A stretch of DNA of 64,000 bases from Hyphomicrobiales bacterium (GTDB lineage Bacteria > Pseudomonadota > Alphaproteobacteria > Rhizobiales > Beijerinckiaceae): the NCBI GenBank assembly GCA_930633525.1, contig CAKNFP010000001.1, positions 1,838,001-1,902,000 of the forward strand, in the 5' to 3' direction. The translations under genes were made by a program, and so were the position numbers. Below, in pieces: positions 7,021 to 16,111 of this stretch. Every line of letters starts with the position of its first letter. Position 1 is the first letter of the stretch. The notes beneath the pieces are model-generated. The model was given only the letters and a program-made list of their open reading frames with translations. It searched no databases and was not told the origin of the DNA.

Positions 7021-8793
7021 CTATTGACCTTCACGGTTCCTGAGGGTCTCGTCGATCTTTGCTTTGACAGCCTCGAGGTTGAACGATGCGGGTGATTGCA
7101 TCGGCGGGTATTCCAGCGCCGTCTGCGCCAGCTCCGCAACCCTCTGCTGGACGATCACGAAGCGCCAGAACTCCCGGGCGTAGAAATCATTCATGTACCC
7201 GCCCCCGAGGTTATTCAGGTTTTCACCGCGGATGGAGGGCGTACGCTCGAACGGATCCTGGCGGAGATTGACGATCGAGGGCATGTCGGTCGTGACTTTC
7301 TCACCAGGCCAGCCATAGGGCTGTTGAAAGAACTGGAACTTGAAGTCATCGATGCGGATGGCCCCAAGCTGCGGCCCGCCGAAGTAGAAGAGTTCGTGGC
7401 GCGCCGACGGTCCCTTGCCGAGCAGCAGGTCCATCTGATTATAGCCGTCGAGATGGTTCTTGTAGGTCCGGTCGCCGAGTTTGACGCCCCTGAGCAGCTG
7501 CTCGGTGATGTTCGGGTTACCAGCGGCTGCCGCGAGTGTCGGCAACCAGTCGAGACCAGAGAAGAGACCGTTTTCAACCGTGCCGGCCTTGATCTTGCCC
7601 GGCCAGCGGATGATGGCTGGCACGCGGAACCCGCCTTCGAAGACAGTGCCTTTGGTACCCCTGAACGGCGTCATGCCGCCATCGGGCCAGGTGAAGACCT
7701 CGGCGCCATTATCGGTCGTGAAGATCACGATCGTATTGTTAGCCTCGCCGATATCCTGGAGATGCTGCAGCAAGGCGCCGATGCTATCGTCCATCTGCGC
7801 CATTCCCGCTTCTTCCAGCCCGTAGTTGGACTGGTAATTCATCATGGCCTGGTATTTCGGCGGGAGGAACGTGAAGACGTGCATCCGCGTCGTGTTATGC
7901 CAGATGAAGAACGGCTTGTTGTCTTTCTTGGCCTGATCCATGAAATTTGAACTGGCCTGTACCAGGACTTCGTCGAAAGTCTCCATGTTGTACTTGGCCT
8001 TGCGGCCTTCTTGCCAGTTCTGCCGTCCCGCCATGTCCGGGAAGGGCGCCAGTGGCCCCTCGTCGACGATGCGCTGCTTTCCGACCCGTCCCCAGCGCGG
8101 CATCACGGTTGGATCATCGACCGTCGTCGCATAGCTGCGCACCAGATTGCGCGGGCCGTATTTGTCGATCCAGTCCTGGGGGTAGTCGAACCAATAGGGA
8201 TCCGACATGGCGTCGAGATGGTACAGATAACCGAAGAATTCATCGAAGCCATGGGTTGTCGGAAGATATTTGTTGAGGTCGCCCAGGTGGTTCTTGCCGA
8301 ATTGGCCGGTTGCGTAGCCCCGCGCCTTGAGGACCGTGGCGAGCGTGACGGCCTCATCGGGGAGACCGACATCGGCGCCGGCTTGTCCGACCGTGGTCAA
8401 GCCGGTGCGCAGCGGTATTTCTCCGGTGATGAAATTGGCGCGGCCGGCCGTGCAGCTCGCCTCGGCATAATAGTCGGTGAATCGGAGGCCCTCCGAGGCA
8501 AGCCTGTCCAAGTTGGGTGTGCGACCCGACATCATGCCTTGATGATAGGCGCCGATGTTGAACCAGCCGACATCGTCTCCCATGATGACGAGGATATTGG
8601 GCGGCGTTGGCGATGATGGTGCCGGCGAGGGGGCCTGCGCGGTCACCGGCGATGCGATCGCCGCGGACATGAGCGCGGTCGCGCCCAGAAGCGCTGCCCG
8701 GGAGGCGAGAGCTGTGACCAGTCTGTAGCATCGATTGGTAAAACACAGGGGCGATTGCGGGATCTGCGCTTCGTTCGAATGCGTATCTGCCAT
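7021..8793 (-). CDS. Secreted formylglycine-dependent sulfatase (arylsulfatase family)
   Basis: This 590-residue alkaline-phosphatase-superfamily sulfatase has an N-terminal hydrophobic export signal (about residues 24-53, ending PVTAQA). The metal-binding NILVIMGDDVGW follows (Asp73, Asp74). The modification site is CTAGR with Cys114, the CxAxR form recognised by formylglycine-generating enzyme. GQFGKNHLGD and FTTDNGAEVFTWPDGG supply further active-site residues. It should hydrolyse sulfate esters in the periplasm. No FGE is visible in this window. The ATG at 8793 has GGGGA upstream; an ATG at 8826 is an alternative. Confidence 0.92.
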   Translation of the reverse strand: MADTHSNEAQIPQSPLCFTNRCYRLVTALASRAALLGATALMSAAIASPVTAQAPSPAPSSPTPPNILVIMGDDVGWFNIGAYHQGMMSGRTPNLDRLASEGLRFTDYYAEASCTAGRANFITGEIPLRTGLTTVGQAGADVGLPDEAVTLATVLKARGYATGQFGKNHLGDLNKYLPTTHGFDEFFGYLYHLDAMSDPYWFDYPQDWIDKYGPRNLVRSYATTVDDPTVMPRWGRVGKQRIVDEGPLAPFPDMAGRQNWQEGRKAKYNMETFDEVLVQASSNFMDQAKKDNKPFFIWHNTTRMHVFTFLPPKYQAMMNYQSNYGLEEAGMAQMDDSIGALLQHLQDIGEANNTIVIFTTDNGAEVFTWPDGGMTPFRGTKGTVFEGGFRVPAIIRWPGKIKAGTVENGLFSGLDWLPTLAAAAGNPNITEQLLRGVKLGDRTYKNHLDGYNQMDLLLGKGPSARHELFYFGGPQLGAIRIDDFKFQFFQQPYGWPGEKVTTDMPSIVNLRQDPFERTPSIRGENLNNLGGGYMNDFYAREFWRFVIVQQRVAELAQTALEYPPMQSPASFNLEAVKAKIDETLRNREGQ

Positions 8794-9495
8794 GGCGGTT
8801 CCCCATTTGCCGACGTCACAGCCCATGCGGACACATCGTTAGGGCTAAACGGTTGACCGACATGCCGTCGTTGGGCGTGGAGCGCGACCAGGAATGATCT
8901 TGTCTCGGGGCAAGCAACGGCGCGCAAAGAGCGCCGATGCCCACTCCATTTTCTAGATGTGCGGGAGAGAACAGCTCAATATCGAAGACGGCCAATCGAC
9001 AGGAGAGCGATCGGTCCATCTTGTTTCATATATTCGTATAATAAATCCAGCGTCACGCTGGGCGATTATTTGATGCGCGCAATAGTATTCGCTGTCAAGA
9101 TCTGGCGGGCGGCCCGGCGTCAATCGATTCAATGGAATCGGCATGACGCCGCCGGGCGTAGGTGGGAGCCTGCGTATCGTCCCTTCATCGCCTTCCGGCG
9201 CGCATGACAAGCGAGGGCCGGTCCAACTTGATCCGTTCAGCTGTCGCGGGATCCCGCCGCGGTGGCTTCGAACTCTCGGCGATGCACGAGCTTGGCACCT
9301 ATTCCAACGAGCATCTTGCGATATGCAGATTGCCGAGGGCGGCGGCACAGATGGCGCAGGCACATTCAGACGACGCTAGAGAACCTTCCCGTCTGCTGCT
9401 TCAATAGCTCACTATAGACCCTGGCATTCCTCATTTTCTAAAATCTTCCAAAAAAGGGCATTTATTTCCGAGGCTTCTCCGGATGGCTTGAACTA
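8794..9495. other. 702-bp gene-free stretch left of the insertion sequence
   Basis: Frames in this stretch show no domain, no good start site and no family resemblance. The last 80 bases before the insertion sequence are AT-rich. It should contain the sulfatase promoter at its left end. It may also hold what was the native upstream region of the RTX gene before the insertion. Confidence 0.5.
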
Positions 9496-9565
9496 GGCTC
9501 AGGACCTATTAAATAGGTTGCGTGCTTGGGCGGTGATTGATTCCATGGCGTCAGGAGATGTCGCC

Positions 9566-9934
9566 ATGGACGATTTGCTGCTTCTGTCGGAGGCGCAGAT
9601 GCGCCGGATTGAGCCGTATTTTCCGCTATCGCACGGGGTCGCGCGGGTCGATGACCGTCGTGTGCTGAGCGGCATCCTGTTCGTGATCCGCAACGGCCTG
9701 CGATGGCGCGACGCGCCAGCCGCCTATGGTCCGCCCAAGACGATCTACAACCGCTTCATCCGCTGGAGCAGGCTCGGCGTATTCAACCGGATCTTTGCCG
9801 AACTGGCGGGCGATAGCGACAGTTCGGATCGCCTGATGATCGACGCCACGCATCTCAAGGCGCATCGCACCGCCGCCAGCCTCCTCAAAAAGGGGCTCTA
9901 CCCCGATGTATCGGGCGCAGCCGTGGCGGCTTGA
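9566..9934 (+). CDS. IS427-group transposase, first frame (OrfA)
   Basis: This is the N-terminal half of an IS5-type DDE transposase, starting MDDLLLLSEAQMRRIEPYFP. It contains VDDRRVLSGILFVIRNGLRWRD and the first catalytic aspartate in LMIDATHLKAHRTAA. AGGAG lies eight bases upstream of the ATG. The frame passes an A5G4 run at 9887-9895 (LKKG) and then terminates. A -1 slip there leads into the second frame, giving CIGRSRGGLTSKLHAVCD, the sequence expected for the full-length protein. Alone it would lack the remaining catalytic residues. Confidence 0.9.
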   Translation: MDDLLLLSEAQMRRIEPYFPLSHGVARVDDRRVLSGILFVIRNGLRWRDAPAAYGPPKTIYNRFIRWSRLGVFNRIFAELAGDSDSSDRLMIDATHLKAHRTAASLLKKGLYPDVSGAAVAA

Positions 9935-10326
9935 CCTCCAAGCTCCACGCCGTCTGCGACGGCAGCGGCCGCCCGCTCCGACTGGCGCTGAGCGAAGGGC
10001 AGGCCAGCGACTTCAAGGGCGCTGCCATCTTGGTCGAGGCCCTGCCGCCGGCCAAAACCATGCTCGCCGACAGAGGCTATGATGCCGATTGGTTCAGAGC
10101 CGCACTCGTCGCACGCGGCATCGACCCGTGCATCCCCTCGAAAATCAATCGCAAGATATTCATCCCGCACGATCGTGCGCTCTATCGCCAGCGCCATCGC
10201 ATCGAGAACATGTTCGCTCGCCTCAAGGACTGGCGCCGCATCCACACCCGATACGATCGATGTGCTCACACCTTCCTGTCAGCCATCGCTTTCGCCGCAA
10301 CCTTCATCTTCTGGCTCAATCAATGA
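9931..10326 (+). CDS. IS427-group transposase, second frame (OrfB)
   Basis: This is the C-terminal half of the transposase. It has the second catalytic aspartate in MLADRGYDADWF and the DDE glutamate block HRIENMFARLKDWRRI, ending ATFIFWLNQ at the right inverted repeat. The frame is open upstream to about 9886, so it is most likely made as a -1 frameshift fusion with OrfA. The ATG at 9931 is only nominal. Confidence 0.88.
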   Translation: MTSKLHAVCDGSGRPLRLALSEGQASDFKGAAILVEALPPAKTMLADRGYDADWFRAALVARGIDPCIPSKINRKIFIPHDRALYRQRHRIENMFARLKDWRRIHTRYDRCAHTFLSAIAFAATFIFWLNQ

Positions 10327-10388
10327 GTCCTGAGCCTAGGCTGGATATCCACTGCTCCTCGGCAATCAGATCATCCTTCGGTGGGAAA

Positions 10389-11861
10389 ATGAGTAATTCA
10401 GCACGTTCATATAGTACGGAACTGACCAACGGCGATGATCAGAAAGTTGGGGCGTCCGAGAGCGAGGTGATCGATGGCCGTCTTGGCGTTGATACATTCG
10501 TCGTCGAAGGTATCCGCAGCCAGTTCGATGTCGCATTCATAGGTGGCATCGCCTATCTGACCGACACGGCCACGGGCCATGTCGACAAGCTCGCCAATAT
10601 CCAGAAAATCCAGTTCGACGACACGGTCATCGACCTCTTTGCGGTTGATCAGGCCGAAATCGCTGCCCTCTACAAGGTCGTTCTCGGGCGTGAGGCGGAC
10701 GATGCCGGCCTGGCGTTCTGGAGCGAGCAAAGCGCGAAGGGCATGAGCCTGGGCGACATCGCCCATGCCTTCATCGCGGCCGCCGAGTTCGAGCAGCCAA
10801 GCGCCGAGGTCGCGGTGAGCCGGCTTTACGCCACGATCCTCGGCCGAGAGCCCGATGCGGCTGGCGCCGCTTACTGGGTTGGGGTGCTCACGGACGGCGC
10901 GTCATTCGCCACGGTGGCGGAAGCCTTCATACGCAGCGCGGAATTCGCGGATACGGCGGATACGGTGTTTCCGCGATCGGCCTGGGCCGCTACCACGCCC
11001 TGGCCTGACGACGCGACCGTGGTGTTCGGCGAGACCGACGGCGATGTCACCGGTACGGCCACGCTCCCCAACCACACGCTCACGCAGGCGGGTGACAACC
11101 TCGTCGTCTTCGGCGATGCGACAGGGCGGCTGCTCGACGAGGTGCATGGTGGCCACAACACCATCGTGGGCGGCATCACCGCCACAGGTGGACAGAACTG
11201 GCTCATCGGGGACGCTCTCGATATCCTCGACAACGCCTTCGGCGGCAATGACACGCTGCTGGTGAATGACAACGGCTTCGCCGGGACCTTCACCCTCATC
11301 GGCGATGCCTTGTTCATCGGCGGAGCTGGCCGTGGAGGGAACGATGAGCTGATCGGGGTGTCGACGCCGTCGGCCCAGAATATCCTCTATGGTGACGCGA
11401 TCACCCTGGGGGCGGGCGCGACCGGTGGCAATGACAGGATCAGTGCCGGCAATGTCGGCGCGGACAGCGACGTGACCAACTTCCTGTATGGCGATGCCAA
11501 GACCCTGGCGGCGGGTGCCCGCGCGGGTGACGATGTGCTGATCAGCGGCTCCGGCAATGACGAGATGTGGGGGGATGCCGCCGAGGTCGAGGCCGGCGCG
11601 ATCACGGGACGGGACATCTTCGTGTTCGGGCCGGGCAACGGCAAGGATATCATCCATGACTTCCGGCCGCGCGAAGACAAGATCGATGTGAGTGCCTATG
11701 GCATTCACGGCATTTCCGAGCTTCGCGGCAAAATCCACGCCTATGGCTCCCACGGCGAGAATATTCTCATAGACTTCGGAGACGGAAACGAAGTGCTCGT
11801 GATGGGCCTTCCCGCGCGCGCTTATGGCAGCAAGGATTTTATTTTCGCGGTCGATGAATAG
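10389..11861 (+). CDS. Secreted RTX-type protein with two DUF4214 domains
   Basis: This 490-residue acidic protein contains two DUF4214 units: IAALYKVVLGREADDAG...FIAAAEF and VSRLYATILGREPDAAG...FIRSAEF. Imperfect calcium-binding RTX repeats follow (GGNDTLL, GGNDELIG, GGNDRISAG, GDDVLISGSGNDEMWGD). The end, DIFVFGPGNGKDIIHDFRP and then DKIDVS, is typical of type I secretion substrates. It is probably exported by an ABC/MFP/TolC system encoded elsewhere. The ATG at 10389 has GGTGGG upstream. The adjacent IS ends 52 bp before it, so the native promoter is probably displaced. The 3' end overlaps the opposing gene by 40 bp. Confidence 0.88.
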   Translation: MSNSARSYSTELTNGDDQKVGASESEVIDGRLGVDTFVVEGIRSQFDVAFIGGIAYLTDTATGHVDKLANIQKIQFDDTVIDLFAVDQAEIAALYKVVLGREADDAGLAFWSEQSAKGMSLGDIAHAFIAAAEFEQPSAEVAVSRLYATILGREPDAAGAAYWVGVLTDGASFATVAEAFIRSAEFADTADTVFPRSAWAATTPWPDDATVVFGETDGDVTGTATLPNHTLTQAGDNLVVFGDATGRLLDEVHGGHNTIVGGITATGGQNWLIGDALDILDNAFGGNDTLLVNDNGFAGTFTLIGDALFIGGAGRGGNDELIGVSTPSAQNILYGDAITLGAGATGGNDRISAGNVGADSDVTNFLYGDAKTLAAGARAGDDVLISGSGNDEMWGDAAEVEAGAITGRDIFVFGPGNGKDIIHDFRPREDKIDVSAYGIHGISELRGKIHAYGSHGENILIDFGDGNEVLVMGLPARAYGSKDFIFAVDE

Positions 11862-12949
11862 CGATCCATCTCCTGTGCTGCACTCTGGCGCCCTTCAAGG
11901 GGCGCCAGCTTGTCCAGGGCAAGCCCCAATGCCCGCTGATCCTCGGGCGGCACATCGATGAGGGTGCCATCGCGGGTGCCCAGCGCGAAGTCGACGGCAT
12001 TCTTCGCGAAGGTCAGCCGCTCCTTGCCTTCGCGGTAGCCGAGCCGCGAGAGCCATTTGTCGACCAGCCCGGGGTCTGGCGCGGCATAGGTGGGAAAGGC
12101 GCCGATCGCCCCGTCATTGTAGTCGCGCATGAGCAGAATGCGTCCCGTCAGCAACCGTCCATCAAAGTCGAGGACGGCCGATCCGCTGAGCAGGCCGGTG
12201 AGCAGGCTGGCCGGAAATGGCGGCAGGTGCAGATTGAGCACCCAAACCCGTCGCGCGAAATCCGCGTGCAGAATGGCTTGCGCATAACGTGCATCGGTCA
12301 CCATGTCGCCCGACAGGACGAGCGTCCGACCGAAGAGGTGCTCGCAATAGGTTATCGTCGATTGATGATTGTCGAGCGCACCGATCTCGACATGCCCCAC
12401 CACCAGCCGTCCCATCTCGAGCGGGGACCACGCCGGAGATATCGCTAAATAGCGGCCCGGCAGGACGTGGTCCGCCTTCCACTGCGACGTGCGTTCGGCC
12501 GGCAACGCTGGCCGGTCGCCAGGTTTGTCCGTTATCTCAGGCGCTTCGGCCGGTGGGCCACCGGGTGACAGTCGGCCGATAGCCCCTTCGGGCAAGGCGT
12601 GGGACCGGCTCAAGGCCTCGGCGAATTCGATAAAGGATGAGGCCGCGATGAAGGTTGGCGTGAGACGGCCGTCCAAAACGACGGCCCAGTCGGCATAGAC
12701 GCTGGACAGGCGAGGCAGCGCCTTTCCGGCAAGCCATTTGTAGGCGTTTTGCGGGGTGAATGCTGTCAGAGCATTGGCAGCGGAAAATCGGGCGCAGATC
12801 TCCTTGTGGGTCGTACAATTCAGCGCCAGTGATGTCAGCTGCAGCTTTGCCGCCAGAACTTGCCGGCTGCGGGCATGGGCGCTCGCGCCATCCTGATTCG
12901 GCCGTGTCTGCGCATTGACCTTATGATCCATCTTTTTGGAGCCGGTCAT
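11822..12949 (-). CDS. Conserved hypothetical protein with N-terminal HTH-like segment
   Basis: I do not recognise this 375-residue protein as a named family. Residues about 30-95 resemble a Xre-like helix-turn-helix (HKEICARFSAANALTAFTPQ, then NAYKWLAGKALPRLSSVY). The remainder is a mixed alpha/beta region (VLPGRYLAISPAWSPLEMGR, YCEHLFGRTLVLSGDM) that could sense a ligand, like some single-protein regulators. No signal peptide or membrane helix is seen. It is convergent with the RTX gene, and the two coding ends overlap by 40 bp. Starts at 12949 or 12931 are both possible. Confidence 0.72.
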   Translation of the reverse strand: MTGSKKMDHKVNAQTRPNQDGASAHARSRQVLAAKLQLTSLALNCTTHKEICARFSAANALTAFTPQNAYKWLAGKALPRLSSVYADWAVVLDGRLTPTFIAASSFIEFAEALSRSHALPEGAIGRLSPGGPPAEAPEITDKPGDRPALPAERTSQWKADHVLPGRYLAISPAWSPLEMGRLVVGHVEIGALDNHQSTITYCEHLFGRTLVLSGDMVTDARYAQAILHADFARRVWVLNLHLPPFPASLLTGLLSGSAVLDFDGRLLTGRILLMRDYNDGAIGAFPTYAAPDPGLVDKWLSRLGYREGKERLTFAKNAVDFALGTRDGTLIDVPPEDQRALGLALDKLAPLEGRQSAAQEMDRYSSTAKIKSLLP

Positions 12950-13284
12950 TCCTCACCGCCCGCGAGCTGCAGTAACGCGATTGCCCCCATCCCGTTTCCC
13001 CCAAAAAGCGGTTCCGCAAATCGGCGGCCCCTCAAGGAGGTCTTATTAACATACTACGGTTGCAGTGGAAGAACGGGGTACCATCACCCTGGCGTGATGT
13101 GATGAAAAGGCGGCCGTTGTGTTCGCGCTGTCTTCGGAGGTCCGCGCGTCCCCGCGATTGACCTGGAAAGATCGGCGGTGGCACGCCCCAAATGCCGCGC
13201 CAGCCATGCCATGCGGCGGACAAGATGCTGCTTGCCGTACGATACTTTTCCGGTAGCCTGATAGGACATTGGAGGCGCAAGGCC
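12950..13284. other. Divergent promoter region without a recognisable gene
   Basis: This 335-bp spacer separates the HTH-like hypothetical gene from the diguanylate cyclase. No supported frame, RNA or clear repeat is seen. It should hold the promoters of both flanking genes. Confidence 0.5.
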
Positions 13285-14751
13285 ATGCAAACCCGCGCAC
13301 CAGGGCTTCGCCCAGCCGGGGAGTTCGACGGGGCCAGAACCGCGGATGTAACCGCGGTTATCGTCGTATGGTCTTGCGTTTTTGCTGCCTCGATTTTCGG
13401 AATATTGACACGTCCTATCGGAGATCTGGCTGCCTTTTGGCCGACAAACGCTGTCTTGCTTGGCTTGATGGTGCGTTTTCAAAACTTGGCAAGACCTTCG
13501 GGGTGGTGTGCGGCAGCGCTTGGATATGTTGCCGCTGATCTTGTGACTGGCGGGTCGTTGCTCTCGACGCTCCTGCTTTCAGCGGCAAACATGTTCGGTG
13601 TCGGGGTTGGGTATGTGCTGTTCTCCAGACTTGATGAGCAGTATAGACGCCTCCGCCGCCCGTTATCGGTCTTGTATCTGGTGGCTATTACGGCTGCAGC
13701 TTCGGCGGCAGCAGGGGTCATAGGTGCAATTGCCAATCCGATTTTGTTCGGTAAGGGGGCGGTGTCTGGCTGGACGTTCTGGTTTGCCACCGAGCTCGTC
13801 AATTTCATGGCGATCTTGCCGCTCATGCTGAGCTTTCCCGATGTAGCATGGCGGAATTTGCGGAAATCAGCCGCTTCTCGGGATATCCGGCTTGTCTCGA
13901 TCTGGCCAGTCCTTGCTCTGATAGGATCGGCGGCTGCCTCGGTGCTCGTGGGTGGGCCAGGGGCCATGGCTTTTCCCGCGCCCGCGCTTCTGTGGTGTGC
14001 GCTGACCTATAGTCTGTTCGTCACCTCAGCTTTGACGCTACTATTCAGCTTCTGGATTCTGCTCGCCATTTCAAACGGGTATCTTCCTGTCGCCATCGAC
14101 TACGACGCGCAGCATGCCCAGATGTCGATCCGTATCGGCATCATGTTGATGGCGCTGGCGCCTATTACCGTCGCCAGCGTCATGGCAACGCGGAATGAGC
14201 TTCTCGACCGGCTCAAGCGATTGGCCGAGCACGACCAACTGACCGGCCTTCTCAATCGGAGTGCATTCCGGGACAAGGCCTCCGCGCTTGTGGCGGAATG
14301 CACACGCAACGCACGGCCGATCGCGGTCCTGATGGCGGATATCGACCAGTTCAAAAGCATCAATGATAGATTCGGGCATGCTGCCGGTGACGCTGTCCTG
14401 GCTTCGTTCGCGCGGTGCGGGTCGGGGTGCCTGCGCACCTCGGACGCCTTCGGGCGGATGGGAGGGGAGGAGTTCGCGATCGCCCTCGCTGACTGCACGG
14501 CCGAGGAGGCCTACGGGATTGCAGAGCGAATTCGGACATTGTTCGCGTCCGAGCGTGTTGTGTTGGGAGATGGGCGCCATGTGTCGGCAACCGTATCGAT
14601 CGGATGCGGGTCTTCTCCATCGGACCATTCGGACGTCGATCACCTTTTGCTGGTTGCCGATAATGCACTCTATGCCGCCAAGGCAGCCGGCCGGGACCGT
14701 GTCGTCATGTCGGCCTCAGAGCGTCAGGACAGGATCGTGGGGCATATATGA
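13285..14751 (+). CDS. MASE1-GGDEF membrane diguanylate cyclase
   Basis: This 488-residue protein has an N-terminal MASE1-like sensor of about eight membrane segments (IGDLAAFWPTNAVLLGLMV is a MASE1 hallmark). A GGDEF domain covers about residues 310-475: DQLTGLLNRSAF, MADIDQFKSINDRFGHAAGD and the active site RMGGEEFAIAL. RTSD lies five residues before GGEEF, which is a product-inhibition I-site. It should make cyclic di-GMP from two GTP in response to a membrane signal. GGAGGC precedes the ATG at 13285; an upstream in-frame ATG at 13192 lacks such a site. Confidence 0.93.
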   Translation: MQTRAPGLRPAGEFDGARTADVTAVIVVWSCVFAASIFGILTRPIGDLAAFWPTNAVLLGLMVRFQNLARPSGWCAAALGYVAADLVTGGSLLSTLLLSAANMFGVGVGYVLFSRLDEQYRRLRRPLSVLYLVAITAAASAAAGVIGAIANPILFGKGAVSGWTFWFATELVNFMAILPLMLSFPDVAWRNLRKSAASRDIRLVSIWPVLALIGSAAASVLVGGPGAMAFPAPALLWCALTYSLFVTSALTLLFSFWILLAISNGYLPVAIDYDAQHAQMSIRIGIMLMALAPITVASVMATRNELLDRLKRLAEHDQLTGLLNRSAFRDKASALVAECTRNARPIAVLMADIDQFKSINDRFGHAAGDAVLASFARCGSGCLRTSDAFGRMGGEEFAIALADCTAEEAYGIAERIRTLFASERVVLGDGRHVSATVSIGCGSSPSDHSDVDHLLLVADNALYAAKAAGRDRVVMSASERQDRIVGHI

Positions 14752-14835
14752 CGCGCTTTTGAAGACAGCCCGTCGGACAACCGCGCATATTGACGGGGTG
14801 ATCACGGACCACTCGCAATGCAGGAGAAGGCAGCC

Positions 14836-15231
14836 ATGCTATCGTTGACTTACAGGCGCCTGGTTCTGGGGCTGGCGGTCGCGGGAGTCGCGGCCGCTGT
14901 CATTGTTCCCGCTGCTGCGCACCACGGCTGGTCATGGGCGGATGGCGAGCAAATTGAACTCAAGGGACACATCCAGTCGATCGCGATGGCTCCGCCGCAT
15001 CCGATGCTCCACGTCAAGGCAGAGGATGGCGCCGTTTGGCAGGTCGATCTCGGCAATCCAAACCAGACGGCTCGCTCCGGTTTCACCGGCAATACGGCAA
15101 AGGTCGGCGATGCCATCACGGCCATCGGTAACCGCAACCGCGACCACAGTAAGACGCATATGAAGGCGGTCCGCATCGTCGTTGCCGGCAAGAACTATGA
15201 TATGTATCCCGAGCGGATCCAGACGAACTGA
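14836..15231 (+). CDS. Exported DUF6152-type small protein
   Basis: This 131-residue protein has a signal peptide ending PAAAHHGW. HHGW at the mature N-terminus is characteristic of DUF6152 proteins. The rest is an OB-like beta domain (ELKGHIQSIAMAPPHPMLHV, WQVDLGNPNQTARSGF, VGDAITAIGNRNRD). Such proteins are periplasmic with unknown function and are often encoded with DUF6644 membrane proteins, as here. AGGAGAAGG lies six bases before the ATG at 14836. It probably forms a two-gene operon with the next gene, 8 bp away. Confidence 0.85.
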   Translation: MLSLTYRRLVLGLAVAGVAAAVIVPAAAHHGWSWADGEQIELKGHIQSIAMAPPHPMLHVKAEDGAVWQVDLGNPNQTARSGFTGNTAKVGDAITAIGNRNRDHSKTHMKAVRIVVAGKNYDMYPERIQTN

Positions 15232-15239
15232 TCCATCGC

Positions 15240-15725
15240 GTGGAATCGTTGCTGGATCCGATCCTCACCTGGATGGGAACATGGCCGGGGGCCGTATGGC
15301 TGCAGAATTCCGGCTCGGCCTATCTAATCGTGAATGCCGCCCATATCCTGTCGATCGGGCTGATCCTGGGCGGCATCCTGCCGCTCGATCTCCGACTGAT
15401 GGGCTTCAATCGCTCAACGTCGCTTGCCGTCATCGGCCCTTTCCTGTCTCGCGTGGCGGCGACAGGCGTCGTGCTTGCCATCGCGACAGGGCTATGGCTG
15501 TTCAGCGTGCGTCCGGTGGAATATGCCGGGAATCCGGCCTTCCTGGCGAAGCTTGGCCTCCTGGGATTGGCACTCGCCAATGTGCTCCTCCAGCACCGCA
15601 GCCGGGATTTCCAAGCGGCATTGCGCGGCGCGCGGGTCGCCATGGGTGTGCGCCTGCGTGCTGTCGCCTCGGCCGTGCTCTGGTTGCTGGCTCTTGTTGC
15701 CGGACGATGGATCGGTTTTGTGTGA
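15240..15725 (+). CDS. DUF6644-like membrane protein
   Basis: This 161-residue, four-helix membrane protein contains NSGSAYLIVNAAHILSIGLILGG and the loop PLDLRLMGF. These features fit the DUF6644/DUF2214-like group that partners DUF6152 proteins. His35 in an AAHIL context could bind metal or haem, but this is inference. The proposed GTG start follows the previous stop by 8 bp, so coupling is likely. Function is unknown. Confidence 0.82.
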   Translation: MESLLDPILTWMGTWPGAVWLQNSGSAYLIVNAAHILSIGLILGGILPLDLRLMGFNRSTSLAVIGPFLSRVAATGVVLAIATGLWLFSVRPVEYAGNPAFLAKLGLLGLALANVLLQHRSRDFQAALRGARVAMGVRLRAVASAVLWLLALVAGRWIGFV

Positions 15726-15741
15726 GCCCGGCGAGCCGGCA

Positions 15742-16077
15742 TCAAAGCTTTTCGGCCCTCAATTCCGCGCACCAATAGGCGAGGCGTTCGCGCAGCAGGC
15801 GTTCGGCGGCGAAAGAAGGCAGATCCCCGTCAATCGTCTCGAGTATCTTGAGGCGAAAGGAGCCCTGTCCATGGGTAAGCCACGCCTTTTGCAGCCCGGC
15901 ATGGCGGTGTAGCCCTTGCCTCAAGGTGAACTCGAGCCTGTTCCAGATGGTGGAGAGATCCGGCGCCCGGCCAGCCCAATGGGCGCTCGTCGCCGTGCAT
16001 TCAACCGCAAAGAGGCCGGCGGCCGTCTTTCGCTCCTTGTAGGCGGCAACGAGCGCCTTCCGTTCCTCAGGCTTCAT
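15742..16077 (-). CDS. GIY-YIG-nuclease-family protein with degenerate motif
   Basis: This 111-residue protein begins MKPEERKALVAAYKERKTAAG, then LFAVECTATSAHWAGRAPDLS. In family members the latter region reads GIYAVRC...VWVGQTPNL. It ends with conserved FTLRQGLHRH and LKILETI blocks. The GIY and YIG tripeptides are degenerate here, so nuclease activity is doubtful. GGGAG lies eight bases upstream of the ATG. It is divergent from the DUF2239 gene, and the shared spacer contains paired operator-like repeats. Confidence 0.85.
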   Translation of the reverse strand: MKPEERKALVAAYKERKTAAGLFAVECTATSAHWAGRAPDLSTIWNRLEFTLRQGLHRHAGLQKAWLTHGQGSFRLKILETIDGDLPSFAAERLLRERLAYWCAELRAEKL

Positions 16078-16111
16078 ATGGACATCTCCCTATCGCACAG
16101 GGTGGCTGGAT

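Larger units (their letters stand above)
9496..10336 (+). mobile_element. IS5-family (IS427-group) insertion sequence, apparently complete
   Basis: The 841-bp element is bounded by perfect 10-bp inverted repeats, GGCTCAGGAC at 9496-9505 and GTCCTGAGCC at 10327-10336. Each is flanked by TA (9494-9495 and 10337-10338), consistent with the short TA-type target duplication of this group. It carries one transposase in two overlapping frames. Its length, ends and frame arrangement fit IS427-group members. Both frames are uninterrupted apart from the frameshift junction, so it may be active. It ends 52 bp before the RTX gene start. Confidence 0.93.

Noticed and set aside
10089..10388. Upstream extension of the RTX gene through the insertion sequence
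   Set aside because: The residues are out-of-frame transposase sequence; the proper ATG with a ribosome site is at 10389.
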